The notes under the pieces are model-generated. The model did not search any database. It was not told the origin of the DNA and saw only the letters and a program-made list of their open reading frames with translations. A DNA stretch of 11,043 bases from Patescibacteria group bacterium (GTDB lineage: Bacteria > Patescibacteriota > UBA1384), in NCBI GenBank assembly GCA_017992655.1, contig JAGOOF010000015.1, positions 1 to 11,043 on the forward strand, written 5' to 3'. The stretch's first letter is position 1. Each line of letters begins with the position of its first letter. Position numbers and translations under genes: made by a program. Below, piece after piece: positions 1 through 6,550 of the stretch.

Positions 1-1
1 T

Positions 2-850
2 TCGTTTCGCATTACAGAGGGAATGCTCCGTTATTTTTTTAATAAAATCACCGGTCGTATACGCCTGACACGGCCCGAAGTAATGGTGGCAATTCCCGCT
101 GGTGTTACTAGTACTGAAAGACGGGCAGTAATTGACGCTTGTCAGGCGGCAGGAGCAAAAAATACATATGTAATAAAAGCGCCTATTGCCGCAGCGCTTG
201 GGGCAGGAGTGGCCATTTCTAGCCCGAGTGGTAACTTAATCATTGATATTGGCGGAGGGACCAGTGAGGTAGCTGTTATCGCCCTGGGTGATGTTGTTGC
301 CTCTACTAGCTTACGGGTGGCAGGTAAAAAAATTGATAATGCTATTGCTACCCACCTTCGCAAGCAACATGGGTTAATTGTGGGTGAACAAACCGCAGAG
401 CACATTAAAAAAGAAATCGGTTCCGCAACAGCTGCGAGCAAGAAAGATAAAGGCGATAAAAGCAATAAGGCAAAAAGTGATGATAGCGACAAGGAAGATA
501 AAGCAATCGAAGTGTCTGGTAGCAATGCTGTCACAGGTCTGCCAGAAAGTATGATTATTAAAAGCTCAGACATTGGCGCACCCATTAAACAAGTTCTTAA
601 CGACGTTATTTTAGCGGTGAAACAAGTTTTACAAAATACTCCGCCAGAGCTTGCAAGTGACGTAATGGATAAGGGTATAATTATTACAGGGGGAACAGCC
701 GGCCTAAGAAATATTGACAAACTCATGACAAAAGTAACCGGTGTTCCGTGCCAGGTTGTGGAAGAACCAGAATTCTGTACTGTTCGCGGTATTGGAGTGG
801 CAATCGAGCATCTCAATGAATTCAAAAAGAGTGTTTTATGGATGAAGTAA
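2..850 (+). CDS. mreB: MreB, rod-shape-determining actin homologue (5' end missing)
   Basis: MreB is a cytoplasmic actin-fold ATPase that forms membrane-bound filaments guiding elongation of the cell wall. The reading frame is open to the left edge (first full codon at 2-4), so the ATG at 23 is an internal methionine. It matches the conserved 'MLRYF' helix of MreB, and the N-terminal phosphate-1 region is outside the window. Visible motifs are RPEVMVAIPAGVT (about 77-115), phosphate-2 loop IDIGGGTSEV (242-271), IKKEIGSA (403-427), PPELASD (640-660) and the adenosine loop TGGTAGLRNID (686-718). Two oddities stand out. Codons 428-505 form a 26-residue Lys/Asp/Ser-rich stretch where E. coli MreB has about 8 residues. 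The adenosine motif reads GGT-A instead of the usual GGG-A. The gene overlaps the next one by 13 nt. FtsA and DnaK are less likely because MreB-specific motifs run along the whole length. Confidence 0.95.
   Translation, partial: SFRITEGMLRYFFNKITGRIRLTRPEVMVAIPAGVTSTERRAVIDACQAAGAKNTYVIKAPIAAALGAGVAISSPSGNLIIDIGGGTSEVAVIALGDVVASTSLRVAGKKIDNAIATHLRKQHGLIVGEQTAEHIKKEIGSATAASKKDKGDKSNKAKSDDSDKEDKAIEVSGSNAVTGLPESMIIKSSDIGAPIKQVLNDVILAVKQVLQNTPPELASDVMDKGIIITGGTAGLRNIDKLMTKVTGVPCQVVEEPEFCTVRGIGVAIEHLNEFKKSVLWMK
428..505 (+). other. Low-complexity charged insertion within MreB
   Basis: These 26 codons encode almost only Lys, Asp, Ser, Ala, Asn, Gly and Glu, with repeating KDK/DKS/SDD/DKED patterns. 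They lie between the conserved helix ending IGSA and the strand IEVSG. From memory of E. coli MreB, about 8 residues normally fill this loop, a net gain near 18. The frame continues through it and the protein resumes normal MreB sequence, so this is an in-frame loop extension and not a frameshift. Confidence 0.85.
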
Positions 851-1974
851 CTATTGGTATTGATGTTTCTAAAGCAACAAAACAGTTTAAGTCTGGCACG
901 GAATACTATACTCAAGAAATCGTCCAGGCAATCTTAGAGGTTGCCGACGGCCACGACTTGTTTAAACTTTATACGAAAACACCTCTCCGCCACAGTTTAG
1001 GTGTTTTGCCTCATAACGCAGAAGAAAAGGTAATGACGCTCCCGCCACGCCTGTGGACACAAATTCGCTTGAGCTGGGAAGCAACAGTTCATCCTCCTGA
1101 TGTACTTTTTGTTCCCGCCCATACCATTCCAATATCATCTCGCGCACCCATTGTTACTACTATTCACGACCTTGGTTTTAAACATTATCCCGCGCTTTAT
1201 CCACGACACGAACTGCTTTACCATAATTTTTCCATGAACCAGGCAGTAAAAAGAGCCGCTCATATTATTGCCATTTCCGAGGCAACGAAAAAAGATATTC
1301 TAAAATTCTATCCCCAAGCTAAAAGCAATAATATTACCGTGGTCCACCATGGCTTTAACCGTAATCGTTACCGCCCGCTCAAATCTAACGATCGTCTTGT
1401 TTTCCAGCCAAAATATGGCAAGTATATTCTTTTTGTTGGACGCCTTGAGGAGAAAAAAAATGTCTACGGTATGGTGAAGGCTTTTAACCTTTTGCGTAAG
1501 GAATCATCTATTAGTCATAAACTTATCTTAGCAGGAAGGCCAAAATTTGGTTTCGATAAAGTAAAAGAATTCATTGAAAGTCTCCCTCCTGTAATTAAAA
1601 ATGACATTATCTTGCCCGGCTACATTGACGATACTAAGCTCCCGATTCTTCTTAGAGAAGCAGATATCTTTTTATTCCCAACTTTTTTTGAAGGGTTCGG
1701 CCTGCCAATATTAGAAGCGTTCGCTTCAGGTGTACCAGTTGTAGCAAGCAATACTACTAGTATCCCGGAAGTTGCTGGCGAGGCGGCGATATTGGTTAAC
1801 CCTCTTAAGCCACTGGAAATTGCTTCCGGTTGTAGCCGTCTCATCAATAAACCTGACCTCCGCAGGCGCCTTGTCAGCTTGGGCTTGCAGCGCGCAAGAC
1901 AATTTACGTGGGAAAAAGCAGGGGCAGAAACCTTACAGGTTCTTATTAATATTGCCTACCATGGAAAAAAATGA
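838..1974 (+). CDS. GT4-family glycosyltransferase
   Basis: This 378-residue protein is a GT-B fold retaining glycosyltransferase of family GT4. Such enzymes transfer a sugar from a nucleotide-sugar donor to a lipid-linked or glycan acceptor at the cytoplasmic face of the membrane. The N-terminal half (about 1-185) is the acceptor domain, with the DLGF and HYPALYP segments common in GT4 enzymes. The donor domain begins at about 192 with ILFVGRLEEKKN (GR at 201-202, then the Lys pair). It carries the EX7E motif as EGFGLPILE (E285 and E293), then ASGVPVVASNTTSIPEVAGEAA. The ATG at 838 lies inside the end of mreB (13-nt overlap). Only a weak AAGAG at 827-831 precedes it, so translation is probably coupled to mreB. 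No transmembrane segment is visible. The exact sugar and acceptor cannot be told; next to a TagA-type enzyme, a surface polymer is likely. Confidence 0.93.
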   Translation: MDEVTIGIDVSKATKQFKSGTEYYTQEIVQAILEVADGHDLFKLYTKTPLRHSLGVLPHNAEEKVMTLPPRLWTQIRLSWEATVHPPDVLFVPAHTIPISSRAPIVTTIHDLGFKHYPALYPRHELLYHNFSMNQAVKRAAHIIAISEATKKDILKFYPQAKSNNITVVHHGFNRNRYRPLKSNDRLVFQPKYGKYILFVGRLEEKKNVYGMVKAFNLLRKESSISHKLILAGRPKFGFDKVKEFIESLPPVIKNDIILPGYIDDTKLPILLREADIFLFPTFFEGFGLPILEAFASGVPVVASNTTSIPEVAGEAAILVNPLKPLEIASGCSRLINKPDLRRRLVSLGLQRARQFTWEKAGAETLQVLINIAYHGKK

Positions 1975-2716
1975 AAATATTATTGTTTTAGGGCAAAGAA
2001 TTAACAACATTACTTTAGTGGAAACGTTAGACAAAATACACAAGGCCATTAAAAGCAATGAAAGCCTTACTATTGCCACCGTTAACCCAGAATTTTTAGT
2101 ACTTGCCACCCGTAATAAACGATTCAGAAATATTCTTTCCGCCTTTGACCTCCGAGTGCCCGATGGGGTTGGTATATTATATTTAACTAACATTTTTACA
2201 CGTAATCGCTTTAGAGAAAGAGTTACAGGAGTAGAGCTGTCCGAAAAACTGATAAAACTGTGCGCAAATAACAGCTACAAAGTTGCGCTAATTGGTGGAA
2301 GCTCGGAAGCGAACAAAAAGGCATGTGAAAAACTTTTGGGAAGATACCCAGCACTTTCTCTTTATGGTAATAATGGTGGCACAATTAATCCTAATACGCC
2401 TCCTGAGCAATTGATCTCAGAAATTAAGGCCTTTAAACCACACGTAACACTAGTTGCACTTGGTGCTCCAAAACAGGAATATTTTATAAATAACATTAAA
2501 AATGATATTAAGTCTGTTTATGTTGGAGTAGGAGGAACAATCGATTTCATGGCCGGAACAGCTTATCGCGCCCCATCATTTTTTCGTAAAATTGGCCTTG
2601 AATGGCTCTGGCGCTTATTTTTCGAACCGAAAAGATTCAAAAGAATTATTAACGCCACGTTAGTATTCCCTGCTTATTACATTAAAAATGTTCTCTTGGG
2701 AAACAAGGTTCATTAA
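1961..2716 (+). CDS. WecG/TagA/CpsF-family glycosyltransferase (GT26)
   Basis: This 251-residue protein belongs to the GT26 family. Known members transfer N-acetylmannosamine (TagA) or N-acetylmannosaminuronic acid (WecG) onto an undecaprenyl-linked GlcNAc. Motifs in order are TVNPEFLVLA, with T40 where TagA has its essential Thr; VPDGVGI, with D68 as the probable catalytic-base Asp; RVTGVEL; LIGGSSEANK; LGAPKQEYFI; VGVGGTIDFMAG; and RAPSFFRKIGLEWLWRLFFEPKRF. The C-terminal appendage that docks TagA on the membrane is present. The start at 1961 places the conserved 'IIVLGQRINNITL' strand near the N-terminus and overlaps the GT4 gene by 14 nt. The frame stays open upstream to about 1772, but that part is the GT4 gene read out of frame. 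No Shine-Dalgarno is visible, so translational coupling is inferred. It is the last gene of the mreB block. Confidence 0.92.
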   Translation: MEKNENIIVLGQRINNITLVETLDKIHKAIKSNESLTIATVNPEFLVLATRNKRFRNILSAFDLRVPDGVGILYLTNIFTRNRFRERVTGVELSEKLIKLCANNSYKVALIGGSSEANKKACEKLLGRYPALSLYGNNGGTINPNTPPEQLISEIKAFKPHVTLVALGAPKQEYFINNIKNDIKSVYVGVGGTIDFMAGTAYRAPSFFRKIGLEWLWRLFFEPKRFKRIINATLVFPAYYIKNVLLGNKVH

Positions 2717-2737
2717 GCAAAAAATAATGTTTATTTC

Positions 2738-2765
2738 TTGACAATTGGAAGCAGTATAGTAAAAT
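2738..2765 (+). promoter_or_regulatory. Sigma70-type promoter for nusA operon
   Basis: A perfect -35 box TTGACA (2738-2743) is followed by a 16-nt spacer and the -10 box TAAAAT (2760-2765, 5 of 6 consensus bases). A start site near 2772 is inferred. It lies in the only sizeable gap between the two + strand gene blocks, which supports a real promoter. Confidence 0.8.
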
Positions 2766-2783
2766 ATACCTATAAGAAGGTGG

Positions 2784-2810
2784 ATGTGGGTGGCGCGAGC
2801 CACCCAATAG
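2784..2810 (+). other. Possible leader micro-ORF (MWVARATQ) upstream of nusA
   Basis: An ATG at 2784 opens an 8-codon frame ending with TAG at 2808-2810, in the 5' leader of nusA. A purine-rich AAGGTGG (2777-2783) sits directly before the ATG, which is too close for normal initiation. The in-frame GTG at 2790 is 6 nt downstream of that sequence and is better spaced. Most of the frame coincides with the leader hairpin. ORFs this short arise easily by chance, so this is a candidate only. Confidence 0.25.
2787..2806 (+). promoter_or_regulatory. nusA leader hairpin with GCGA tetraloop (attenuator or terminator candidate)
   Basis: The arm TGGGTGGC (2787-2794) is perfectly complementary to GCCACCCA (2799-2806), giving an 8-bp mostly G-C stem with a GNRA-type loop GCGA (2795-2798). 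It lies downstream of the inferred transcription start and 31 nt before the nusA ATG. The following sequence, ATAGTTTTATAAT, is only moderately T-rich, so it would be a weak intrinsic terminator. It may end transcripts of the mreB block, attenuate the nusA operon, or act as a leader structure. GGTGG also occurs at 2779-2783, so an alternative weaker pairing with CCACC (2800-2804) is possible. Confidence 0.6.
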
Positions 2811-2827
2811 TTTTATAATAGGTACAC

Positions 2828-2832
2828 AGGAG
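2828..2832 (+). promoter_or_regulatory. Shine-Dalgarno of nusA
   Basis: AGGAG lies 5 nt before the ATG at 2838. This fixes the nusA start. Confidence 0.85.
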
Positions 2833-2837
2833 TAAAT

Positions 2838-4007
2838 ATGAGTATAAATTTTATGGCAGCGATTAAGCAACTCGCACTAGAAAAGGGATTACCAGAGGAT
2901 ATTGTTATTTCAACGGTAGAGTCTGCCTTGGCAGCCGCCTATCGCAAAGATTATGGCAGGCCCGGCCAGCATATACAATCAACACTCGACCCTGAAACCG
3001 GCCACGTTAGGATTTGGCGCGTATACAATGTAGTGGAAAAGGAAGAAGAAGTAGAAAACCCTGCTGTAGATGTTCTGCTAGAAGAAGCGAAAAAAATTGA
3101 TAAAAAGGCGAAAATTGGCGAAGAAATTCGCACCGAACTCGAATATAAGGAGGAATTTGGAAGAATTGCCGCTCAAACAGCGAAACAAGTGATTATTCAG
3201 CGTATCCGTGAAGCAGAACGAGACATACTGTACGAAGAATTTAAAAGCAAAGAAGGACAAATTGTTAACGGCATTGTGCAACAAGTAGAGGGGCGCGTTG
3301 TCTTGGTTAGTCTAGGGAAAACTACCGGTGTTCTTCTCCCAAGCGGACAAATCGAAAATGAAAGTTACAATATCGGGCGACGGATTAGGGTTTATGTGCA
3401 AGAAGTAGAAGAAAACGCGCGTGGTCCCCGGATTATCGTTTCCCGCTCTTCGGCAGAGTTTATTCGCGCGCTTTTCGCGCTCGAGGTGCCAGAAATCAAC
3501 TCTGGTGCGGTAGAAATCAAAGGAATTGCTCGCGAAGCGGGGGCAAGAACAAAAATTGCCGTATGGAGTGACGAAGAAGGCATTGATCCTGTAGGGTCAG
3601 CCGTCGGTCAGCACGGCTCGCGAGTCCAAGCAGTACTTTCCGAAATTGGTGAAGAAAAAATTGATATCATCCTTTTTGACCCGGACACAAAAAATTATAT
3701 TCTTAATGCTATGTCCCCGGCAAAAATAAACAAAATCACTCTGGGCAAAAAAGAAAAAAGGGCAAAGGTAGAAGTGCCGGAAGATCAGCTGTCGTTAGCG
3801 ATCGGGCGACGTGGGCAAAACGTTCGCCTCGCAAGCCTTCTTACTGGCTGGGAAATCGACGTAACCAGCAAGGGATCTACTAAAAAATCTGGCTTAGGCG
3901 AGGCCTCCCAACCGAAAGATAAAAATGACGCAAATGGCGAAAAAGCCGAGAGTGATGAAAAAGAGATAAAGACCCATAAAGAGGAAGCCGATAAAAATAA
4001 GGAGTAG
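2838..4007 (+). CDS. nusA: Transcription termination/antitermination factor NusA
   Basis: NusA binds RNA polymerase and nascent RNA, and modulates pausing, intrinsic termination and antitermination. The 389-residue product has the N-terminal polymerase-binding domain (about 1-130, starting INFMAAIKQLALEKGLPEDIV). An S1 domain follows (about 137-205, VNGIVQQVEGRVVLVSLG), then KH1 with DPVGSAVGQHGSRVQ (D250; GQHG loop at 257-260), and KH2 with DQLSLAIGRRGQNVRLAS (GRRG loop at 323-326). The KH1 loop reads GQHG where GMRG is common. After KH2, roughly residues 350-389 form a Lys/Glu/Asp-rich tail of low complexity. The length matches short Gram-positive-type NusA, without the acidic repeats of proteobacteria. 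The gene begins its own operon with a promoter, leader hairpin and strong Shine-Dalgarno. The usual upstream rimP and downstream infB are absent; clpC follows directly. Confidence 0.97.
   Translation: MSINFMAAIKQLALEKGLPEDIVISTVESALAAAYRKDYGRPGQHIQSTLDPETGHVRIWRVYNVVEKEEEVENPAVDVLLEEAKKIDKKAKIGEEIRTELEYKEEFGRIAAQTAKQVIIQRIREAERDILYEEFKSKEGQIVNGIVQQVEGRVVLVSLGKTTGVLLPSGQIENESYNIGRRIRVYVQEVEENARGPRIIVSRSSAEFIRALFALEVPEINSGAVEIKGIAREAGARTKIAVWSDEEGIDPVGSAVGQHGSRVQAVLSEIGEEKIDIILFDPDTKNYILNAMSPAKINKITLGKKEKRAKVEVPEDQLSLAIGRRGQNVRLASLLTGWEIDVTSKGSTKKSGLGEASQPKDKNDANGEKAESDEKEIKTHKEEADKNKE
3999..4004 (+). promoter_or_regulatory. Shine-Dalgarno of clpC
   Basis: AAGGAG at the very end of nusA lies 2 nt before GTG 4007 and 5 nt before TTG 4010. 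The 5-nt spacing equals that of nusA, so the TTG is arguably the better start, although the GTG gives the usual stop/start overlap. The products differ by one residue. Confidence 0.75.
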
Positions 4008-6550
4008 TGTTGCCCCAACGCAATAATTTCGATATTTTTGATCGATTCAGCGAAGGAGCGCGTAAAGCACTTATTAATGCGCAAGCGATTGCCAATAATA
4101 TGCAATCAGATGTCGGTGCGCAACATGTACTAATTGCTCTCTCTTCCATAAGAGGCACTTTCGCGTTCGACATTTTGCGAAACTATATGATTTCCGCGGA
4201 TCAAATCCGCCTTATTCTTGGAGTTTCTACTACCAGCACTCGCTCTAACAGCGGGCTAAGTCCTTCGGGAAGGCTTGTACTAAAAAGAGCAGTATTAATC
4301 GCAACTAAATATCACCACGCGTCGATAGAAAGCGAACATTTATTAATGGCGTGTGTCTCTTCGCCTGATTTAATTAGCTATCAGATAATTGCTCAATTAG
4401 GTGTCGACCCGGAAAAAATTAAAATTGAGCTTATGGAAACGTTTAACGACCTTAGCCACATGGACAAAGTGATTCGAGATAAGCTAAGCCACGCTCAACA
4501 GATAATGGATACGCTGTTGCAAGAAAATGGTGCTCCTCAAGCAATGCCTACTACCACTCCAGGCAAAACAAAACGTAAAAAAAGCAAAACTCCAGCCATT
4601 GATTTCTTCACAGTAGATCTTACTGCGCAAGCACGAGCAGGAAAGCTTGACGCTGTAGTGGGGCGAGAACGAGAGATAAGGCGAACAATGGAAATTCTGG
4701 TCCGCAAAACAAAAAATAATCCCGTTTTTGTCGGCGACCCCGGGGTGGGAAAAACAGCTTTAGCAGAGGGAATTGCCCAGCTCATTGCCAAAAACAATGT
4801 ACCCAAAAAACTTAAAGACAAGCGTATTCTCACTCTCGATTTGGCATTACTTGTTGCTGGTACTGTTTACAGAGGGCAGTTTGAAGAGCGCATAAAAAAA
4901 TTACTCGATGAAATCTCTGCGCAAAAAAATATTATTTTATTTATTGATGAAATACACACTATCGTTGGCACAGGGAGTGCGGAGGGAGCAATGGATGCCG
5001 CCAACATTCTAAAACCTGCTTTATCCGCAGGCCGTCTTCGTGTTATTGGAGCCACAACCATAGATGAATACCGAAAATATATTGAAAAAGATAGTGCACT
5101 CGATCGAAGGTTGCAGAAAATTCACGTAAATGAACCTAATTCAGAGCAGACAGTTGCGATCCTTAAAGGGCTAAGGCCGAGCTATGAGAAATTCCACAAT
5201 GTCCGCATTACTGATGAGGCAATTGATGCGGCTGTCGAGTTCGCTCTACGCTTTATAACTGAAAGATTTTTACCAGACAAAGCAATAGATTTAATCGATG
5301 AAGCGTCTGCAGCCCAAGCAATTGATGAGCATAATTCATTACCACATCATACTGTAGAGGAAATAGAAGAAGAACTGGAGCATGTAAAAACAAAAAAAGA
5401 AGAGGCTGTTAAAAATGAAAAATATGCTCAGGCTGTTAAGCTTCGTAAACAAGAAACATTCTTGAGAAAGAAAATTAGTGAAACCGAAAAAAAGCAGGAA
5501 CTGCCACTTAAGGACGCGGTGATTGACCGAAAACAAATTGCCAAAGTAGTATCCGCCACTACAGGCATACCATTGGATAACCTTTTAAGTGACGAAAGAA
5601 GCAAGCTTGCAATGCTTGAAGCAAGGATGAAACAGTTTATTGTCGCTCAAGATCAAGCCATAGGCGAAATTGCCAACGCTATTAAAAGAAATAAGATCGG
5701 CCTCTCTGAGGAAAATAAGCCTGTAGGGTCATTTATTTTTCTTGGCCCAACTGGCGTGGGCAAAACAGAACTGGCGAAAGTCTTAGCACGAGAAGTGTTT
5801 AATAGCGATGAAGCATTAATCAGAATTGACATGAGCGAATTTATGGAAAGGCATAACCTCTCCCGCCTCCTTGGCGCTCCCCCCGGATATGTTGGCTACG
5901 AAGAAGCTGGTAAACTAACAGAGGCAATTCGTCGCCGACCATATAGTGTAGTGCTGTTTGACGAAATCGAAAAAGCACATCCTGACTTTTTTAACGTAAT
6001 GCTACAAATTCTAGACGATGGCCATGTCACAGATGCGCAAGGAAGAAGAGTGAGTTTTAAAAATAGCATTGTCGTTATGACCAGTAATGTCGGCCTCAAA
6101 GAATATCACAGCTCTAATGCAATTGGATTTAAAGAAAAAGATAAATATAGCGACTTTGAAGTAATTAAAAATAAGCTTCTAAAATCTCTCGATGCACAAA
6201 TGCGGCCAGAATTTATTAATAGAATTGATAAAATAATTGTCTTTAAGCCTTTGGGTAAAGATGCTTTGCGCCAGATCGTCTCAAATGAGCTTAAAAAATT
6301 AGCTTCCCGCTTAAAAATACGTGAAGGTATCAAGTTATCTTTTGAGGCTAATATCTCCAAATGGCTCGTTGAAGTAGGAACAGACCCCCAATTTGGGGCA
6401 AGGCCTATTAAGAGAGCAATACAAAATTATGTCGAAAATAGTATTGCTGAATTCATAATTAAAAATCCCCACGCAAAAAATATTCGTATTGCAATTGTTA
6501 AAGAAAAAGTGGCTATATATGAGGCGAAAAATGCCCCAAAAACTCACTGA
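4007..6550 (+). CDS. clpC: ATP-dependent Clp protease ATPase subunit ClpC
   Basis: ClpC is a two-ring AAA+ unfoldase that threads proteins into the ClpP protease. The product is about 847 residues. It has an N-terminal double Clp_N repeat (about 10-150). D1 follows, with Walker A GDPGVGKT (243-250), pore loop VYRGQFEER and Walker B FIDE (D314-E315). A middle domain carries a UVR-like motif (about 464-490, EAVKNEKYAQAVKLRKQE). D2 has Walker A GPTGVGKT (580-587), pore loop GYVGYEEAG, Walker B FDE (D652-E653), sensor-2 GARPIKRAI and an IGF tripeptide (706-708) where ClpP-binding loops sit. The UVR motif and short middle domain indicate ClpC and not ClpB or ClpA. The start overlaps the nusA stop by one base (TAGTG). 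clpP and a dedicated adaptor are not in the window. The gene overlaps rel by 20 nt and is probably co-transcribed. Confidence 0.96.
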   Translation: MLPQRNNFDIFDRFSEGARKALINAQAIANNMQSDVGAQHVLIALSSIRGTFAFDILRNYMISADQIRLILGVSTTSTRSNSGLSPSGRLVLKRAVLIATKYHHASIESEHLLMACVSSPDLISYQIIAQLGVDPEKIKIELMETFNDLSHMDKVIRDKLSHAQQIMDTLLQENGAPQAMPTTTPGKTKRKKSKTPAIDFFTVDLTAQARAGKLDAVVGREREIRRTMEILVRKTKNNPVFVGDPGVGKTALAEGIAQLIAKNNVPKKLKDKRILTLDLALLVAGTVYRGQFEERIKKLLDEISAQKNIILFIDEIHTIVGTGSAEGAMDAANILKPALSAGRLRVIGATTIDEYRKYIEKDSALDRRLQKIHVNEPNSEQTVAILKGLRPSYEKFHNVRITDEAIDAAVEFALRFITERFLPDKAIDLIDEASAAQAIDEHNSLPHHTVEEIEEELEHVKTKKEEAVKNEKYAQAVKLRKQETFLRKKISETEKKQELPLKDAVIDRKQIAKVVSATTGIPLDNLLSDERSKLAMLEARMKQFIVAQDQAIGEIANAIKRNKIGLSEENKPVGSFIFLGPTGVGKTELAKVLAREVFNSDEALIRIDMSEFMERHNLSRLLGAPPGYVGYEEAGKLTEAIRRRPYSVVLFDEIEKAHPDFFNVMLQILDDGHVTDAQGRRVSFKNSIVVMTSNVGLKEYHSSNAIGFKEKDKYSDFEVIKNKLLKSLDAQMRPEFINRIDKIIVFKPLGKDALRQIVSNELKKLASRLKIREGIKLSFEANISKWLVEVGTDPQFGARPIKRAIQNYVENSIAEFIIKNPHAKNIRIAIVKEKVAIYEAKNAPKTH
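6521..6524 (+). promoter_or_regulatory. Shine-Dalgarno deciding the rel start
   Basis: GAGG lies inside the end of clpC, 6 nt before ATG 6531. The other in-frame candidates, TTG 6489 and ATG 6519, have no comparable site, so 6531 is preferred. Confidence 0.65.

Noticed and set aside
142..915. Long open frame on the - strand (257 codons) opposite mreB
   Set aside because: It is antisense to a clearly conserved protein, its translation has no recognisable motif, and its composition (Leu/Ser/Ala/Thr rich) is typical of a shadow frame.
1772..1960. Upstream extension of the TagA-type gene to a TTG at 1772
   Set aside because: This part is the GT4 gene read in another frame. Family members begin near the conserved strand just after the ATG at 1961.
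2814..2819. Perfect TATAAT just upstream of nusA
   Set aside because: No -35-like hexamer stands 16-18 nt upstream (that region is the hairpin), and it would put the start site on top of the Shine-Dalgarno.
2767..2824. Outer inverted repeat TACCTAT (2767-2773) / ATAGGTA (2818-2824)
   Set aside because: The left arm lies largely upstream of the inferred transcription start, so it would not be in the RNA. A 7-base match across an AT-rich gap can be chance.
6489..6530. Longer rel start at TTG 6489 or ATG 6519
   Set aside because: There is no ribosome site at either, whereas ATG 6531 has GAGG at 6 nt. The extra residues are clpC read out of frame.
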